A stretch of DNA of 64,000 nucleotides from Prolixibacteraceae bacterium (lineage in GTDB: Bacteria; Bacteroidota; Bacteroidia; Bacteroidales; Prolixibacteraceae): assembly GCA_030602265.1 (NCBI GenBank), contig JAUWAB010000001.1, forward strand, positions 62,001 to 126,000, written 5' to 3'. Position 1 is the stretch's first letter, and every line of letters starts with the position of its first letter. Below the pieces are notes generated by a model. That model had not been told where the DNA came from. It was given only the letters and a program-made list of their open reading frames with translations, and searched no databases. The position numbers were made by a program, and so were the translations under genes. This document shows, one piece after another, positions 9,389 to 17,999 of the stretch.

Positions 9389-9871
9389 TCAGATTTTATC
9401 TTTCAGATACGGCATTATTCTCTTTAATGCCGATACAAACTCAGGCCGGGATACTCCTTCCTTGATGATTACGAGTATGGTGTCGTCTCCGGCAATGGTT
9501 CCCAGAATCTCCCACGGATTGGCATTGTCGATCACGGCTGCAATACTGCTTGCGTAGCCCGGAAGAGTCCTGATCACGCTCAGGTTTCCCGAAAAACGGA
9601 TGCCCCTGAAACCATCGGCCAGAAAGTTGATCCGGTCAGGATCCCTATTGGGTTCCGGATTATTCACCATCCCGGGCATAACATAAACATAACCTTCACT
9701 GGCGTCCGCTACTTTGGCGACCTGCATCAGTTTGAGATCACGCGACAAGGTAGCCTGTGTCAGGTTAAATCCTCTCTCCTTTAATAGTTCAAGAAGTCTT
9801 TCCTGGCTGGCAATCCTGTCCGTTGTGATGATCTGCCGGATGGTCTGGTGTCTCTCAGACTTATTTTTCAC
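9389..9871 (-). CDS. argR: Arginine repressor ArgR
   Basis: ArgR is the arginine-responsive regulator of arginine genes. The 160-residue protein has the N-terminal winged helix (RHQTIRQII, TQATLSRDLKLM around 38-49) and the C-terminal hexamerisation and arginine-binding domain with AGDDTILVII near residue 130. The start is GTG at 9871; no in-frame ATG exists upstream before a stop. An ARG-box-like sequence at 9873-9890 abuts the start codon and another (9894-9911) covers its -7 box, so it is likely autoregulated and also controls carA across the gap. Confidence 0.95.
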   Translation of the reverse strand: MKNKSERHQTIRQIITTDRIASQERLLELLKERGFNLTQATLSRDLKLMQVAKVADASEGYVYVMPGMVNNPEPNRDPDRINFLADGFRGIRFSGNLSVIRTLPGYASSIAAVIDNANPWEILGTIAGDDTILVIIKEGVSRPEFVSALKRIMPYLKDKI

Positions 9872-9872
9872 A

Positions 9873-9961
9873 AATGTATATTTATGCTATTTTTTTGCAA
9901 ATTTATGCATTATTATTCACACAAGACTAATTTTTATCCAAAAAATGCATATTTTTGCCAA
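9873..9961. promoter_or_regulatory. Divergent argR/carA operator: three ARG-box-like sites overlapping promoter -7 boxes
   Basis: Three 18-base AT-rich near-dyads with TGCATA-like half sites are visible: 9873-9890, 9894-9911 and 9944-9961. Reading the second on the minus strand as ATGCATAAATTTGCAA and the third on plus as ATGCATATTTTTGCCA shows they match at 13 of 16 positions. The second contains TAAATTTG (minus, 9898-9905), a -7 box for argR. The third contains TATTTTTG (plus, 9950-9957), a -7 box for carA. ArgR bound at either would block the matching promoter. Resemblance to the E. coli ARG box is partial. Confidence 0.65.
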
Positions 9962-9993
9962 GGATTAATTTTTAACATCAATTCTGTAGGAGA

Positions 9994-10038
9994 ATGCAGA
10001 ACAAGACAAAACTAAAAGTTAAATCAGGAAGGACGTGA
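9994..10038 (+). CDS. Putative 14-residue leader peptide upstream of carA
   Basis: An ATG at 9994 opens MQNKTKLKVKSGRT and stops at TGA 10036-10038. The stop touches the first base of the terminator-like hairpin that follows. A GGAG lies one base before the ATG, closer than an ideal Shine-Dalgarno. There is one arginine codon, the rare AGG, two codons before the stop. So short an ORF can arise by chance, so the call depends on its position between the promoter and hairpin. Confidence 0.4.
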   Translation: MQNKTKLKVKSGRT

Positions 10039-10074
10039 CGCTTGAACTACCAGTGTAGATAAGGCGTTTTTTTT
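10038..10074 (+). terminator. Terminator-like hairpin in the carA leader (candidate attenuator)
   Basis: The plus strand folds as ACGCTT (10038-10043) with AAgGCGT (10061-10067), and inside it CTAC (10047-10050) with GTAG (10055-10058) around a CAGT loop. A run of eight T follows (10067-10074), 15 bases before the carA ATG. The argR transcript starts further left and runs away, so only transcription heading into carA would meet this terminator. Its place after the promoter and before the gene suggests attenuation. Confidence 0.6.
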
Positions 10075-10089
10075 AACCATAAAAACAAG

Positions 10090-11190
10090 ATGGGCATGTT
10101 AGAGGCAACAAAAGCAAAATTGATTCTGGAAGACGGGACTGTTTTCGAGGGCAAGTCGTTCGGGTATGAAAAATCGGCTGCAGGTGAAGTAGTTTTTTAT
10201 ACGGGCATGACCGGTTATCCCGAAAGCCTGACCGATCCGTCCTATTCGGGACAGATTCTGGTATCCTCCTATCCGATGATCGGGAACTACGGAGTACCCA
10301 AAGACGAGACGGAAGACGGGATCAGCCGGTTTTTTGAATCGGAGAAGGTTCATATCACAGGACTGATCATATCCGATTATTCGTTTGAATTCAGTCACTG
10401 GAACGCAGAGAAGAGCCTTGGTGAATGGCTGAAGGAGAACCAGGTGCCTGGTCTGTATGATATCGACACCCGGGCACTTACCAAGATTCTCAGGGAAAAG
10501 GGATCCCTGAAGGGTAAGATTGAATTTTCAGGGGATCCGGTAGAATTTTACGATCCGAACCTGGAAAACCTGGTTGCCAGGGTAAGTTGCCGGGAAATTA
10601 GCACCCATGGAAACGGGCAGCACAAAATCGTACTGGTTGACTGCGGGGTCAAGCACAACATCATCAGGTGCCTGATCAGCAGAGATTCAACTGTGGTAAG
10701 GGTTCCTTGGGACCATGACTTCACCGGGATGGAATACGATGGCATTTTCCTGACCAATGGGCCGGGCGACCCGGCCATGTGCGGGGTAACTGTGGGCCAT
10801 ATCCGGAAAATCCTGGACGACGACAAGCCATTGATGGGCATATGCCTGGGCAACCAGTTATTAGCCAGGGCTGCTGGTGCCGACACCTTCAAGCTGAAAT
10901 ACGGACACCGCAGCCACAACCAGCCGGTCATTCTTACCGGAACTGACCGGTGTTTCATAACCCCTCAGAACCATGGGTACGCGGTTGCCCCCGAAACATT
11001 AGGCGATGAGTGGGAAGCATTGTTTGTCAATGCGAATGATGGCACCAACGAAGGGATCCGGCATAAAACCAAGCCCTTCTTTTCCACTCAGTTTCACCCG
11101 GAAGCCACCAGTGGCCCGGTAGATACCGAGTATCTCTTCGACGATTTCATTGCCAGCATTGTCGAACATAAAAGCAGACAACTGGGCTGA
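10090..11190 (+). CDS. carA: Carbamoyl-phosphate synthase small (glutaminase) subunit CarA
   Basis: CarA hydrolyses glutamine and delivers ammonia to CarB for carbamoyl phosphate, which feeds arginine and pyrimidine synthesis. The 366-residue protein has the N-terminal CPSase domain and a class I glutaminase with nucleophile Cys252 (MGICLGNQ), His336 and Glu338 (QFHPEA), and the oxyanion segment NGPGDP. The ATG at 10090 is preceded by no clear ribosome-binding site; a second ATG two codons on (10096) is an alternative. It is followed 52 bases later by carB and preceded by the leader hairpin and ARG-box sites. Confidence 0.96.
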   Translation: MGMLEATKAKLILEDGTVFEGKSFGYEKSAAGEVVFYTGMTGYPESLTDPSYSGQILVSSYPMIGNYGVPKDETEDGISRFFESEKVHITGLIISDYSFEFSHWNAEKSLGEWLKENQVPGLYDIDTRALTKILREKGSLKGKIEFSGDPVEFYDPNLENLVARVSCREISTHGNGQHKIVLVDCGVKHNIIRCLISRDSTVVRVPWDHDFTGMEYDGIFLTNGPGDPAMCGVTVGHIRKILDDDKPLMGICLGNQLLARAAGADTFKLKYGHRSHNQPVILTGTDRCFITPQNHGYAVAPETLGDEWEALFVNANDGTNEGIRHKTKPFFSTQFHPEATSGPVDTEYLFDDFIASIVEHKSRQLG

Positions 11191-11242
11191 AAGTCAGAAT
11201 GAAAACAAGTTTATCGCAACAATCATCCGAAATTCAAAGAAA

Positions 11243-14200
11243 ATGACAGATATAACCATAAAGAAAGCATTGATTCTCGGTTCAGGAGCACTGAAAATCG
11301 GTGAGGCCGGAGAATTCGACTACAGCGGTTCGCAGGCCCTGAAGGCCCTGAAGGAAGAGGGAGTAGAAACCATCCTGATCAATCCCAACATTGCAACCAT
11401 CCAGACATCCGGAGAAATTGCGGACAAGATTTATTTTCTTCCGGTAACACCCTTTTTCGTGGAAGAAGTGATCAAGAAGGAGCAGCCACAGGGCATCCTG
11501 CTTGCTTTTGGAGGCCAGACCGCCCTGAACTGTGGTGTGGCGCTTTACAAAAGCGGAGTGCTTGAAAAATATAATCTCAAGGTGGTGGGTACGCCGGTCC
11601 AGGCGATTATGGAAACCGAAGACCGCGAACTGTTTGCCAATATGCTCGGTGAGATCGGTGTAAAAACACCCCAGAGCATTGCCGCCACCAACATGGATGA
11701 AGCCCTGGCTGCGGCCAACAAGCTGGGCTACCCGCTGATTATCCGGGCTGCCTATACCCTTGGCGGATTAGGGAGCGGATTCTGCAACAACGAGCCTGAA
11801 CTTACCGCCCTGGCATCGAAGGCATTCAGCTACAGTCCTCAGATCCTGGTGGAAGAATCCCTTAAAGGCTGGAAAGAGGTGGAGTATGAGGTAGTCCGCG
11901 ACCGTTTCGACAACTGCATAACGGTCTGTAACATGGAGAATTTTGATCCTCTGGGGATCCATACAGGGGAGAGTATTGTGGTAGCTCCCTCACAGACCCT
12001 TTCCAACACAGAATATCATAAACTTCGCGCCGTATCCATCAAAATCATCCGGAGAGTGGGTGTGGTTGGAGAATGCAACGTACAATTCGCACTTGATCCC
12101 CACAGCGAAGACTACCGGGTAATTGAAGTAAACGCCAGGCTTTCAAGATCATCTGCGCTGGCTTCGAAAGCCACCGGCTATCCGCTGGCCTTTGTGGCTG
12201 CGAAACTCGGACTTGGTTATGGATTGCACCAGCTGCATAACTCAGTTACAAGGGTCACCACAGCAGCCTTTGAGCCGGCCCTGGACTACTGCGTAGTGAA
12301 GATCCCACGCTGGGACCTGAGCAAATTCACGGGCGTAAACAAAATCATTGGCAGTGCCATGAAAAGCGTTGGGGAAATTATGGCCATCGGAAGGTCTTTT
12401 GAAGAAGCGATTCAAAAAGGGATCCGTATGGTTGGACAAGGGATGCACGGATTTGTCGGAAACCGAGAGGAAATTACGATCGAAGCGGTCGAAGAAGAAC
12501 TTGCAAACCCGACAGACAGGAGGATATTTGCCATAGCCGAGGCTTTCCACAGGGGCTATACCATTGAAGAAGTTTACCAGAAAACAAAAATCGACCGCTG
12601 GTTCCTTCAGAAACTTCAGAATATTTTTGTACTCAGAAATACCTTGCAAAATTACGGGTCACTCGAATCCCTGCCCGAAGATCTCCTGAAAATTTCCAAG
12701 AAAGCTGGTTTCTCTGACTTCCAGATTGCCCGGCTGGTGTTAAAACTCCCGTCAAACAGGATGGAAGAGGGTGTACTAAAGGTCAGGGCCTTCCGGAAAA
12801 ACATGGGCATCCTCCCTGTGGTCAAGCAGATAGACACCCTTGCCGGCGAATACCCCGCACAAACCAATTACCTCTATTTAACCTACAATGGAACAGAAAA
12901 TGACGTCTCTTTCAATCACGACAACCAATCGGTGATTGTATTGGGATCGGGAGCTTACCGAATCGGCAGCTCGGTAGAATTTGACTGGTGTTCGGTGAAT
13001 GCCGTTAAAACCATCCAGCAGCAGGGTTACCGGTCGGTAATGATCAACTACAATCCGGAGACCGTCAGTACCGATTACGACACTTGCGACCGGCTGTATT
13101 TCGATGAACTTACCCTGGAAAGAACCCTCGACATTATTGATCTGGAGCAGCCGCACGGAGTGGTGGTCTCCATGGGCGGACAGATCCCCAACAACCTGGC
13201 CATGAAGCTTCACCGGCAGAACGTGCCGATATTGGGAACTTCTCCGCTGAAGATTGACAATGCAGAAGACCGGGATAAATTCTCTTCACTGCTCGACAGC
13301 ATCGGCGTGGACCAGCCCAGGTGGGCCAAGTTGTCCACCATCGATGAAATCAGGAAGTTCATAGACCTGGTCGGCTATCCCGTGCTCATCAGACCTTCCT
13401 ATGTTTTATCGGGCGCAGCCATGAATGTGGTCTCCAACGACGAACAGCTGGACCATTTTCTGAAAATGGCTGCAGATGTTTCTAAGGAACACCCCGTGGT
13501 GGTCAGCGAATTTATTGAGAATGCCAAGGAGATAGAGGTAGATGCGGTGGCTTCCAATGGAGAACTGATCGCTTACGCCATCTCTGAGCACGTGGAGTTT
13601 GCCGGCGTACATTCCGGAGATGCCACCATCGTGTTCCCACCGCAGAAGCTCTATGTGGAAACCATCCGCCGGGTAAAAAAGATCTCCCGGAAGATTGCCC
13701 GGGCGCTGGAAATCACCGGACCATTTAATATCCAGTTTCTGGCCAAGGACAATGACATTAAGGTAATCGAGTGTAACCTGAGGGCATCACGCAGCTTCCC
13801 GTTTGTTTCCAAGGTAATGAAACTGAACCTGATTGACCTGGCGACTAAAGTGATGCTGGGCATACCGGTAGAAAAACCCGACAAATCATTCTTCGAGCTG
13901 GATTATGTCGGGGTGAAGGCACCCCAGTTCTCGTTTGCCAGACTTCTGAATGCCGATCCGGTCCTGGGAGTCGATATGGCATCGACCGGTGAGGTAGGCT
14001 GCATCGGCGAAAACTACTATGAGGCCATCCTTAAAGCGATGCTTTCGGTAGGATATACCATTCCAAAGAAAAACATACTGATCTCTTCAGGACCATCAAG
14101 GTCGAAGATTGAATTGCTGAACAGTGCCCGCATGCTGGTTGACAGAGGCTACAACCTTTTTGCCACCGAAGGCACCCATAAATTCTTTATGGAAAATGGT

Positions 14201-14473
14201 GTTCCCAATACCCTTCTCCATTGGCCCGACGAGGAAGACAGGCATCCGAATACCCTCGAGTACCTGAAGCAAAAGAAGATAGACCTGGTTATCAATATTC
14301 CGAAGAATTTTACCCGGAGGGAATTAAGAAACGGCTACAATATCCGCAGAAATGCCATCGATTTCAATATTCCGCTGATCACCAACTCCAGGGTGGCCAG
14401 TGCGTTTGTCTACGCTATCTGCAAATATAGCCCTGAGACGCTTTCGATTAAAAGCTGGGAGGAATATAACTGA
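11243..14473 (+). CDS. carB: Carbamoyl-phosphate synthase large subunit CarB
   Basis: CarB makes carbamoyl phosphate from bicarbonate, ammonia and two ATP. At 1076 residues it has the two duplicated ATP-grasp halves, each opened by a nucleotide loop: LGSGALKIGEAGEFDYSGSQ near residue 12 and LGSGAYRIGSSVEFDW near 570. A C-terminal MGS-like allosteric domain follows, from about 935. I chose the ATG at 11243 (MTDITIKK) because the open frame's earlier start lies inside carA, and family alignments begin here. A hairpin at 14494-14528 follows. Confidence 0.96.
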   Translation: MTDITIKKALILGSGALKIGEAGEFDYSGSQALKALKEEGVETILINPNIATIQTSGEIADKIYFLPVTPFFVEEVIKKEQPQGILLAFGGQTALNCGVALYKSGVLEKYNLKVVGTPVQAIMETEDRELFANMLGEIGVKTPQSIAATNMDEALAAANKLGYPLIIRAAYTLGGLGSGFCNNEPELTALASKAFSYSPQILVEESLKGWKEVEYEVVRDRFDNCITVCNMENFDPLGIHTGESIVVAPSQTLSNTEYHKLRAVSIKIIRRVGVVGECNVQFALDPHSEDYRVIEVNARLSRSSALASKATGYPLAFVAAKLGLGYGLHQLHNSVTRVTTAAFEPALDYCVVKIPRWDLSKFTGVNKIIGSAMKSVGEIMAIGRSFEEAIQKGIRMVGQGMHGFVGNREEITIEAVEEELANPTDRRIFAIAEAFHRGYTIEEVYQKTKIDRWFLQKLQNIFVLRNTLQNYGSLESLPEDLLKISKKAGFSDFQIARLVLKLPSNRMEEGVLKVRAFRKNMGILPVVKQIDTLAGEYPAQTNYLYLTYNGTENDVSFNHDNQSVIVLGSGAYRIGSSVEFDWCSVNAVKTIQQQGYRSVMINYNPETVSTDYDTCDRLYFDELTLERTLDIIDLEQPHGVVVSMGGQIPNNLAMKLHRQNVPILGTSPLKIDNAEDRDKFSSLLDSIGVDQPRWAKLSTIDEIRKFIDLVGYPVLIRPSYVLSGAAMNVVSNDEQLDHFLKMAADVSKEHPVVVSEFIENAKEIEVDAVASNGELIAYAISEHVEFAGVHSGDATIVFPPQKLYVETIRRVKKISRKIARALEITGPFNIQFLAKDNDIKVIECNLRASRSFPFVSKVMKLNLIDLATKVMLGIPVEKPDKSFFELDYVGVKAPQFSFARLLNADPVLGVDMASTGEVGCIGENYYEAILKAMLSVGYTIPKKNILISSGPSRSKIELLNSARMLVDRGYNLFATEGTHKFFMENGVPNTLLHWPDEEDRHPNTLEYLKQKKIDLVINIPKNFTRRELRNGYNIRRNAIDFNIPLITNSRVASAFVYAICKYSPETLSIKSWEEYN

Positions 14474-14493
14474 TACCGGCGCCATAGATTGCA

Positions 14494-14528
14494 CTTAGGT
14501 TCCCCTTCCTTTGGCAGGGGAACCTAAG
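14494..14528. terminator. Long perfect stem-loop after carB
   Basis: CTTAGGTTCCCC (14494-14505) pairs perfectly with GGGGAACCTAAG (14517-14528) over an 11-base loop. No T-run follows on either strand, so it is not a classic intrinsic terminator. It may end or protect the carAB transcript. Confidence 0.45.
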
Positions 14529-14610
14529 AATATGCTAAACAACACACCCGTTAGACGGGATATTTAAAAAGAAATCCGCAATTTTGCCGGTAATTAATCA
14601 TCAATCTGTC

Positions 14611-15369
14611 ATGAAGAGAAGAGACTTTCTGCAGACCGCTGCCATTACAACTACAGCCATGGCTGTACCATCGATACTTTCCGCTTCGGTGCCACCACCC
14701 ACGAAGCAAAAACCTCTGAAAATCGGTGAAGGCACTACCATTTTATTTCAGGGCGATTCTATTACCGATGCCGGACGTGAAAAGACCAGGGAACTTCCCA
14801 ATTCCGGAAGTTCATTCGGAGGCGGATATGCCTTTTTAGCCGCATCTTCCCTCCTGAAAAACTATGCTACTGAAGGCCCCGTGATCTATAACCGGGGAAT
14901 CAGCGGCAACAAGGTATTCCAGTTAGCCGACAGGTGGCAGAAAGATTGTCTGGATCTCAAACCGGACATCCTGAGTATACTGATCGGAGTGAACGATTAC
15001 TGGCATATGAGAAACGGCCAGTATGACGGGACGGTTGAAGTATATGAAAAAGATTTCAGGAAACTGCTGACCGACACCAGAGCAAAATTACCGGGTGTAA
15101 AACTGGTGATTTGCCAGCCGTTTATTCTTACCGGAACATCGGCAGTGGATGAATCATGGGTAGCTCCGTTTGCCCCGTATCAGGCTGCGGCTGAAAAAAT
15201 CTGCGGGGAATTTGATGCGATATGGGTACCTTTCCAGAAAGTATTCGATGAAGCCCTGAAACATGCCCCGGCAAGCTGGTGGGCACCCGATGGGGTACAT
15301 CCTTCGATGGCAGGTGCTTACCTGATGGCAGCAGCCTGGATGAAGGCTGTCACCGGTATCCAGATTTAG
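14611..15369 (+). CDS. Exported SGNH/GDSL hydrolase with Tat signal
   Basis: A 252-residue esterase-like protein. The N-terminus MKRRDFLQTAAITTTAMAVPS is a twin-arginine signal, suggesting export of the folded protein. Block I is FQGDSITDAG with nucleophile Ser50, GVNDYW is the Asn block, and DGVHPSMAGA carries Asp227 and His230. These make the Ser-His-Asp set of SGNH hydrolases, which often deacetylate polysaccharides. I chose the ATG at 14611 because it starts exactly at the RR signal; a start 9 codons earlier is possible. It stands next to GH43 and GH172 genes, so a role in glycan side-chain removal is plausible but unproven. Confidence 0.85.
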   Translation: MKRRDFLQTAAITTTAMAVPSILSASVPPPTKQKPLKIGEGTTILFQGDSITDAGREKTRELPNSGSSFGGGYAFLAASSLLKNYATEGPVIYNRGISGNKVFQLADRWQKDCLDLKPDILSILIGVNDYWHMRNGQYDGTVEVYEKDFRKLLTDTRAKLPGVKLVICQPFILTGTSAVDESWVAPFAPYQAAAEKICGEFDAIWVPFQKVFDEALKHAPASWWAPDGVHPSMAGAYLMAAAWMKAVTGIQI

Positions 15370-15375
15370 CGTTTA

Positions 15376-15762
15376 TCAGATATTAACACTCTCTAAAGTA
15401 CCGTTGCTCATAATCCGGAAACACGGATTGGCAAAGCCACAATCACTCCTGATTACCAGCATACCTAATGAAATACCGGTTGTATCCGGCCGGGCATCAA
15501 TTCCGGCCAGACCCGACCTGAATTCCGGAAGCTGGTGGATGGTATCACCTGAAAGCGTGGAAACGGTTAGCCCCAAATCCGGGTGTGCCGTAAATATCCA
15601 CTGATCATGTTTCAGAGTGTCAATCTTCTGCAGGGATTGCGCTGTTACTGATGCTTCAACAAGAACCTGCGGATGGCTGCCGACTATACCTGCCCTGTAA
15701 CAGAATGCGTAGATCAGCAGTCCGGCTAAAAACGCCATTATCAAAACGTCCTTAAACTTCAT
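15376..15762 (-). CDS. Hypothetical membrane-anchored protein
   Basis: I do not recognise this 128-residue protein. It has one N-terminal hydrophobic segment (about residues 7-23, VLIMAFLAGLLIYAFCY) and then a soluble domain of about 100 residues. That domain holds two cysteines close together (CGFANPC) that could form a disulfide. It converges on the SGNH gene with a 6-base gap and has no operon partner. Codon use looks like its neighbours, so a real gene is likely, although no function can be named. Confidence 0.55.
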   Translation of the reverse strand: MKFKDVLIMAFLAGLLIYAFCYRAGIVGSHPQVLVEASVTAQSLQKIDTLKHDQWIFTAHPDLGLTVSTLSGDTIHQLPEFRSGLAGIDARPDTTGISLGMLVIRSDCGFANPCFRIMSNGTLESVNI

Positions 15763-15936
15763 AGCTGCGAACCGGTCATCTGGTTACCCTTTTAAACGGT
15801 TCAAAATATTTTAAAATTAACTAATTACCTTTAATCCTGACTTGACCCAATACGACCAAATTTCGGGCCGCAAACATATATCAAAATTTCATATATATTG
15901 CGTATTTTGCGGTGAATTTACAAAATCTTCACAACG

Positions 15937-17058
15937 ATGAAACAAAACCTGACCATTATCATGTTAATTATCCTGACACCATTTATAATTAAGGCACAAT
16001 CCGGAAAAGCGGACTCATTCCGTCCGGGAGAGATCTGGCCTGATGATCAGGGAATCCATATCAATGCACACGGAGGAGGAATATTGTACCACAACGGAGT
16101 TTATTACTGGTATGGTGAACACAAGACCGAAGGTCCGGGAGGCAACCGGGCCAATGTAGGGGTACAGGTATATTCATCAACCGATTTATATAACTGGAAG
16201 AACGAAGGAGTCGCGATGGCAGTAGTCGATGATGAAAACAGTCTGATAGTCAGGGGATGCGTAATTGAAAGACCTAAAGTAATCTATAACCGGAAGAACA
16301 ATAATTTTGTCCTGTGGTTTCACCATGAACTGAAGGGAATGGGCTATACCGCAGCCAAAACGGGAGTGGCGGTAAGTAATTCTCCAACCGGGCCATTCCA
16401 ATATCTGGGAAGTATAAATCCCAATCCGGGAATATGGCCGCTAAACTTTACCGAAGAGCAGAAAAACAGTACCTATCCTGATAATATGAAGTCATGGACC
16501 CCTGAGTGGATTCAGGCGGTAAAGGATGGAATGTTTGTGGTCAGGGACCACAAAAAGGGCCAAATGGCCAGGGATATGACGCTTTTTGTGGATGATGACG
16601 GAAAAGCTTACCACATCCATGCATCAGAAGAGAACCTGACCCTGCACATTGCAGAACTGGATGAAGATTACACCGCATTTTCAGGAAGGTATGTCAGGAT
16701 ACTTCCTGCTGGTCATAATGAAGCGCCGGCAATTATCAAAAGAAATGGCAAATATGTCATGATAACCTCGGGTTGCACCGGATGGGATCCCAATCCGGCC
16801 AGATCGGCAATAGCCAGTCATATTTTCGGTCCCTGGCAGGAACTGGGAAATCCATGTATTGGTGAGGGTGCTGAAATAACCTTCGATTCACAGAGTACGT
16901 ATATCATACCTGTGGCAGGCAAGCCTGACTATTATATTTTTATGGGAGACCGCTGGCGTCCGAAAAATGCCATCGACGGCAGATACATATGGTTACCGCT
17001 TGAATTCGACGGTGACAAACCCATATTGCGCTGGTATTCTGAGTGGAGCATACCCTAA
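15937..17058 (+). CDS. Secreted glycoside hydrolase family 43 protein
   Basis: The 373-residue protein has a signal peptide (MKQNLTIIMLIILTPFIIKAQS) and a five-bladed propeller of GH43 type. Landmarks are INAHGGGILYHNGVYYWYG, VYSSTDLYNW, IERPKVIYN, EAPAIIKRNGKYVMITSG and the final GRYIWLPLEFD. In usual GH43 enzymes the first blade has a catalytic-base Asp just before the glycine-rich turn. Here the region reads NAHGGG, as in the exo-beta-1,3-galactanase-like subfamilies that lack the canonical base. Galactan or arabinogalactan side chains are possible substrates. The PfkB gene follows 11 bases downstream, likely in one operon. Confidence 0.85.
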   Translation: MKQNLTIIMLIILTPFIIKAQSGKADSFRPGEIWPDDQGIHINAHGGGILYHNGVYYWYGEHKTEGPGGNRANVGVQVYSSTDLYNWKNEGVAMAVVDDENSLIVRGCVIERPKVIYNRKNNNFVLWFHHELKGMGYTAAKTGVAVSNSPTGPFQYLGSINPNPGIWPLNFTEEQKNSTYPDNMKSWTPEWIQAVKDGMFVVRDHKKGQMARDMTLFVDDDGKAYHIHASEENLTLHIAELDEDYTAFSGRYVRILPAGHNEAPAIIKRNGKYVMITSGCTGWDPNPARSAIASHIFGPWQELGNPCIGEGAEITFDSQSTYIIPVAGKPDYYIFMGDRWRPKNAIDGRYIWLPLEFDGDKPILRWYSEWSIP

Positions 17059-17069
17059 TTAAGTATATT

Positions 17070-17966
17070 ATGAAACTGAGAAACAACAAAATCCTCTGCT
17101 TTGGTGAAATCCTGTGGGACAGGCTTCCTTCCGGGTCAAAGCCCGGGGGAGCTCCTATGAATGTAGCCCTCCACCTGCAGAGATTCGGGTTGTCACCCTC
17201 GTTTGCCAGCAGGGTTGGCGACGATGAGGCAGGCAGGGAACTCATTGCATTCCTGAAAGAAAACCATATGAAAACCGGTCTGGTGCAAAAGGGTAAAACC
17301 CTGCCAACAAGTGAGGTTATTGTCACCCTCGACAAATCCGGAAATGCTTCGTACAGGATATGCGAACCCGTTGCATGGGACAATATCGCCCTTACGCGTA
17401 AGCTGACAGATCGGGCAGAATCGGCGGGCATTATTGTTTTTGGCTCCCTTGCAGCCCGGAATGACATCACCAGGCATACCCTGCTGAATTTACTGAATAC
17501 TGCGGCTTTCAGGATCTTCGACGTAAACCTGCGACCGCCTTATGACCATCAGGAAACGGTAGAATTGCTCCTCAGCAGGAGCGATTTTGCCAAAATGAAT
17601 GATCATGAATTATCGGCACTGGCTAAATGGCTTAAACTAACCTGGTATGACGAGAAATCAGCGATGGAAAAGATAGCTGACCATTTCGGTCTGACCGGAG
17701 TATGCGTTACCAGGGGAGAAAAGGGCGCCGCACTTCTGTTGGGAGGTGAATACAACGAACATCCCGGCTTCAGCGTAACCGTTAAAGATACCGTCGGTTC
17801 GGGAGACGCATTCCTCGCAGCACTAATTTTCTCATTTACACAGAATAAGATGCCGAATGAATGCCTGGAACTGGCTTGTGCCGCAGGCAGCCTGGTAGCC
17901 TCCCGCGATGGGGCAACCCCTTCCTATACCATGGAGGACATTGCAGGGATTATTCAGTCTGCCTGA
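17070..17966 (+). CDS. PfkB-family carbohydrate kinase (fructokinase-like)
   Basis: A 298-residue ribokinase-fold sugar kinase. The N-terminal motif CFGEILWDRLPSG and GGAPMNVALHLQRFG (about 26-40) are typical of fructokinases. The C-terminal anion-hole motif DTVGSGDAFLAAL carries catalytic Asp246. The ATG at 17070 was chosen because the frame's earlier start lies inside the GH43 gene. It follows GH43 by 11 bases and is likely co-transcribed. It would phosphorylate a sugar released by the nearby hydrolases; fructose is a guess from family resemblance. Confidence 0.88.
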   Translation: MKLRNNKILCFGEILWDRLPSGSKPGGAPMNVALHLQRFGLSPSFASRVGDDEAGRELIAFLKENHMKTGLVQKGKTLPTSEVIVTLDKSGNASYRICEPVAWDNIALTRKLTDRAESAGIIVFGSLAARNDITRHTLLNLLNTAAFRIFDVNLRPPYDHQETVELLLSRSDFAKMNDHELSALAKWLKLTWYDEKSAMEKIADHFGLTGVCVTRGEKGAALLLGGEYNEHPGFSVTVKDTVGSGDAFLAALIFSFTQNKMPNECLELACAAGSLVASRDGATPSYTMEDIAGIIQSA

Positions 17967-17999
17967 ACTAGCATCGATGGTAATTGACTGATAGAAATC

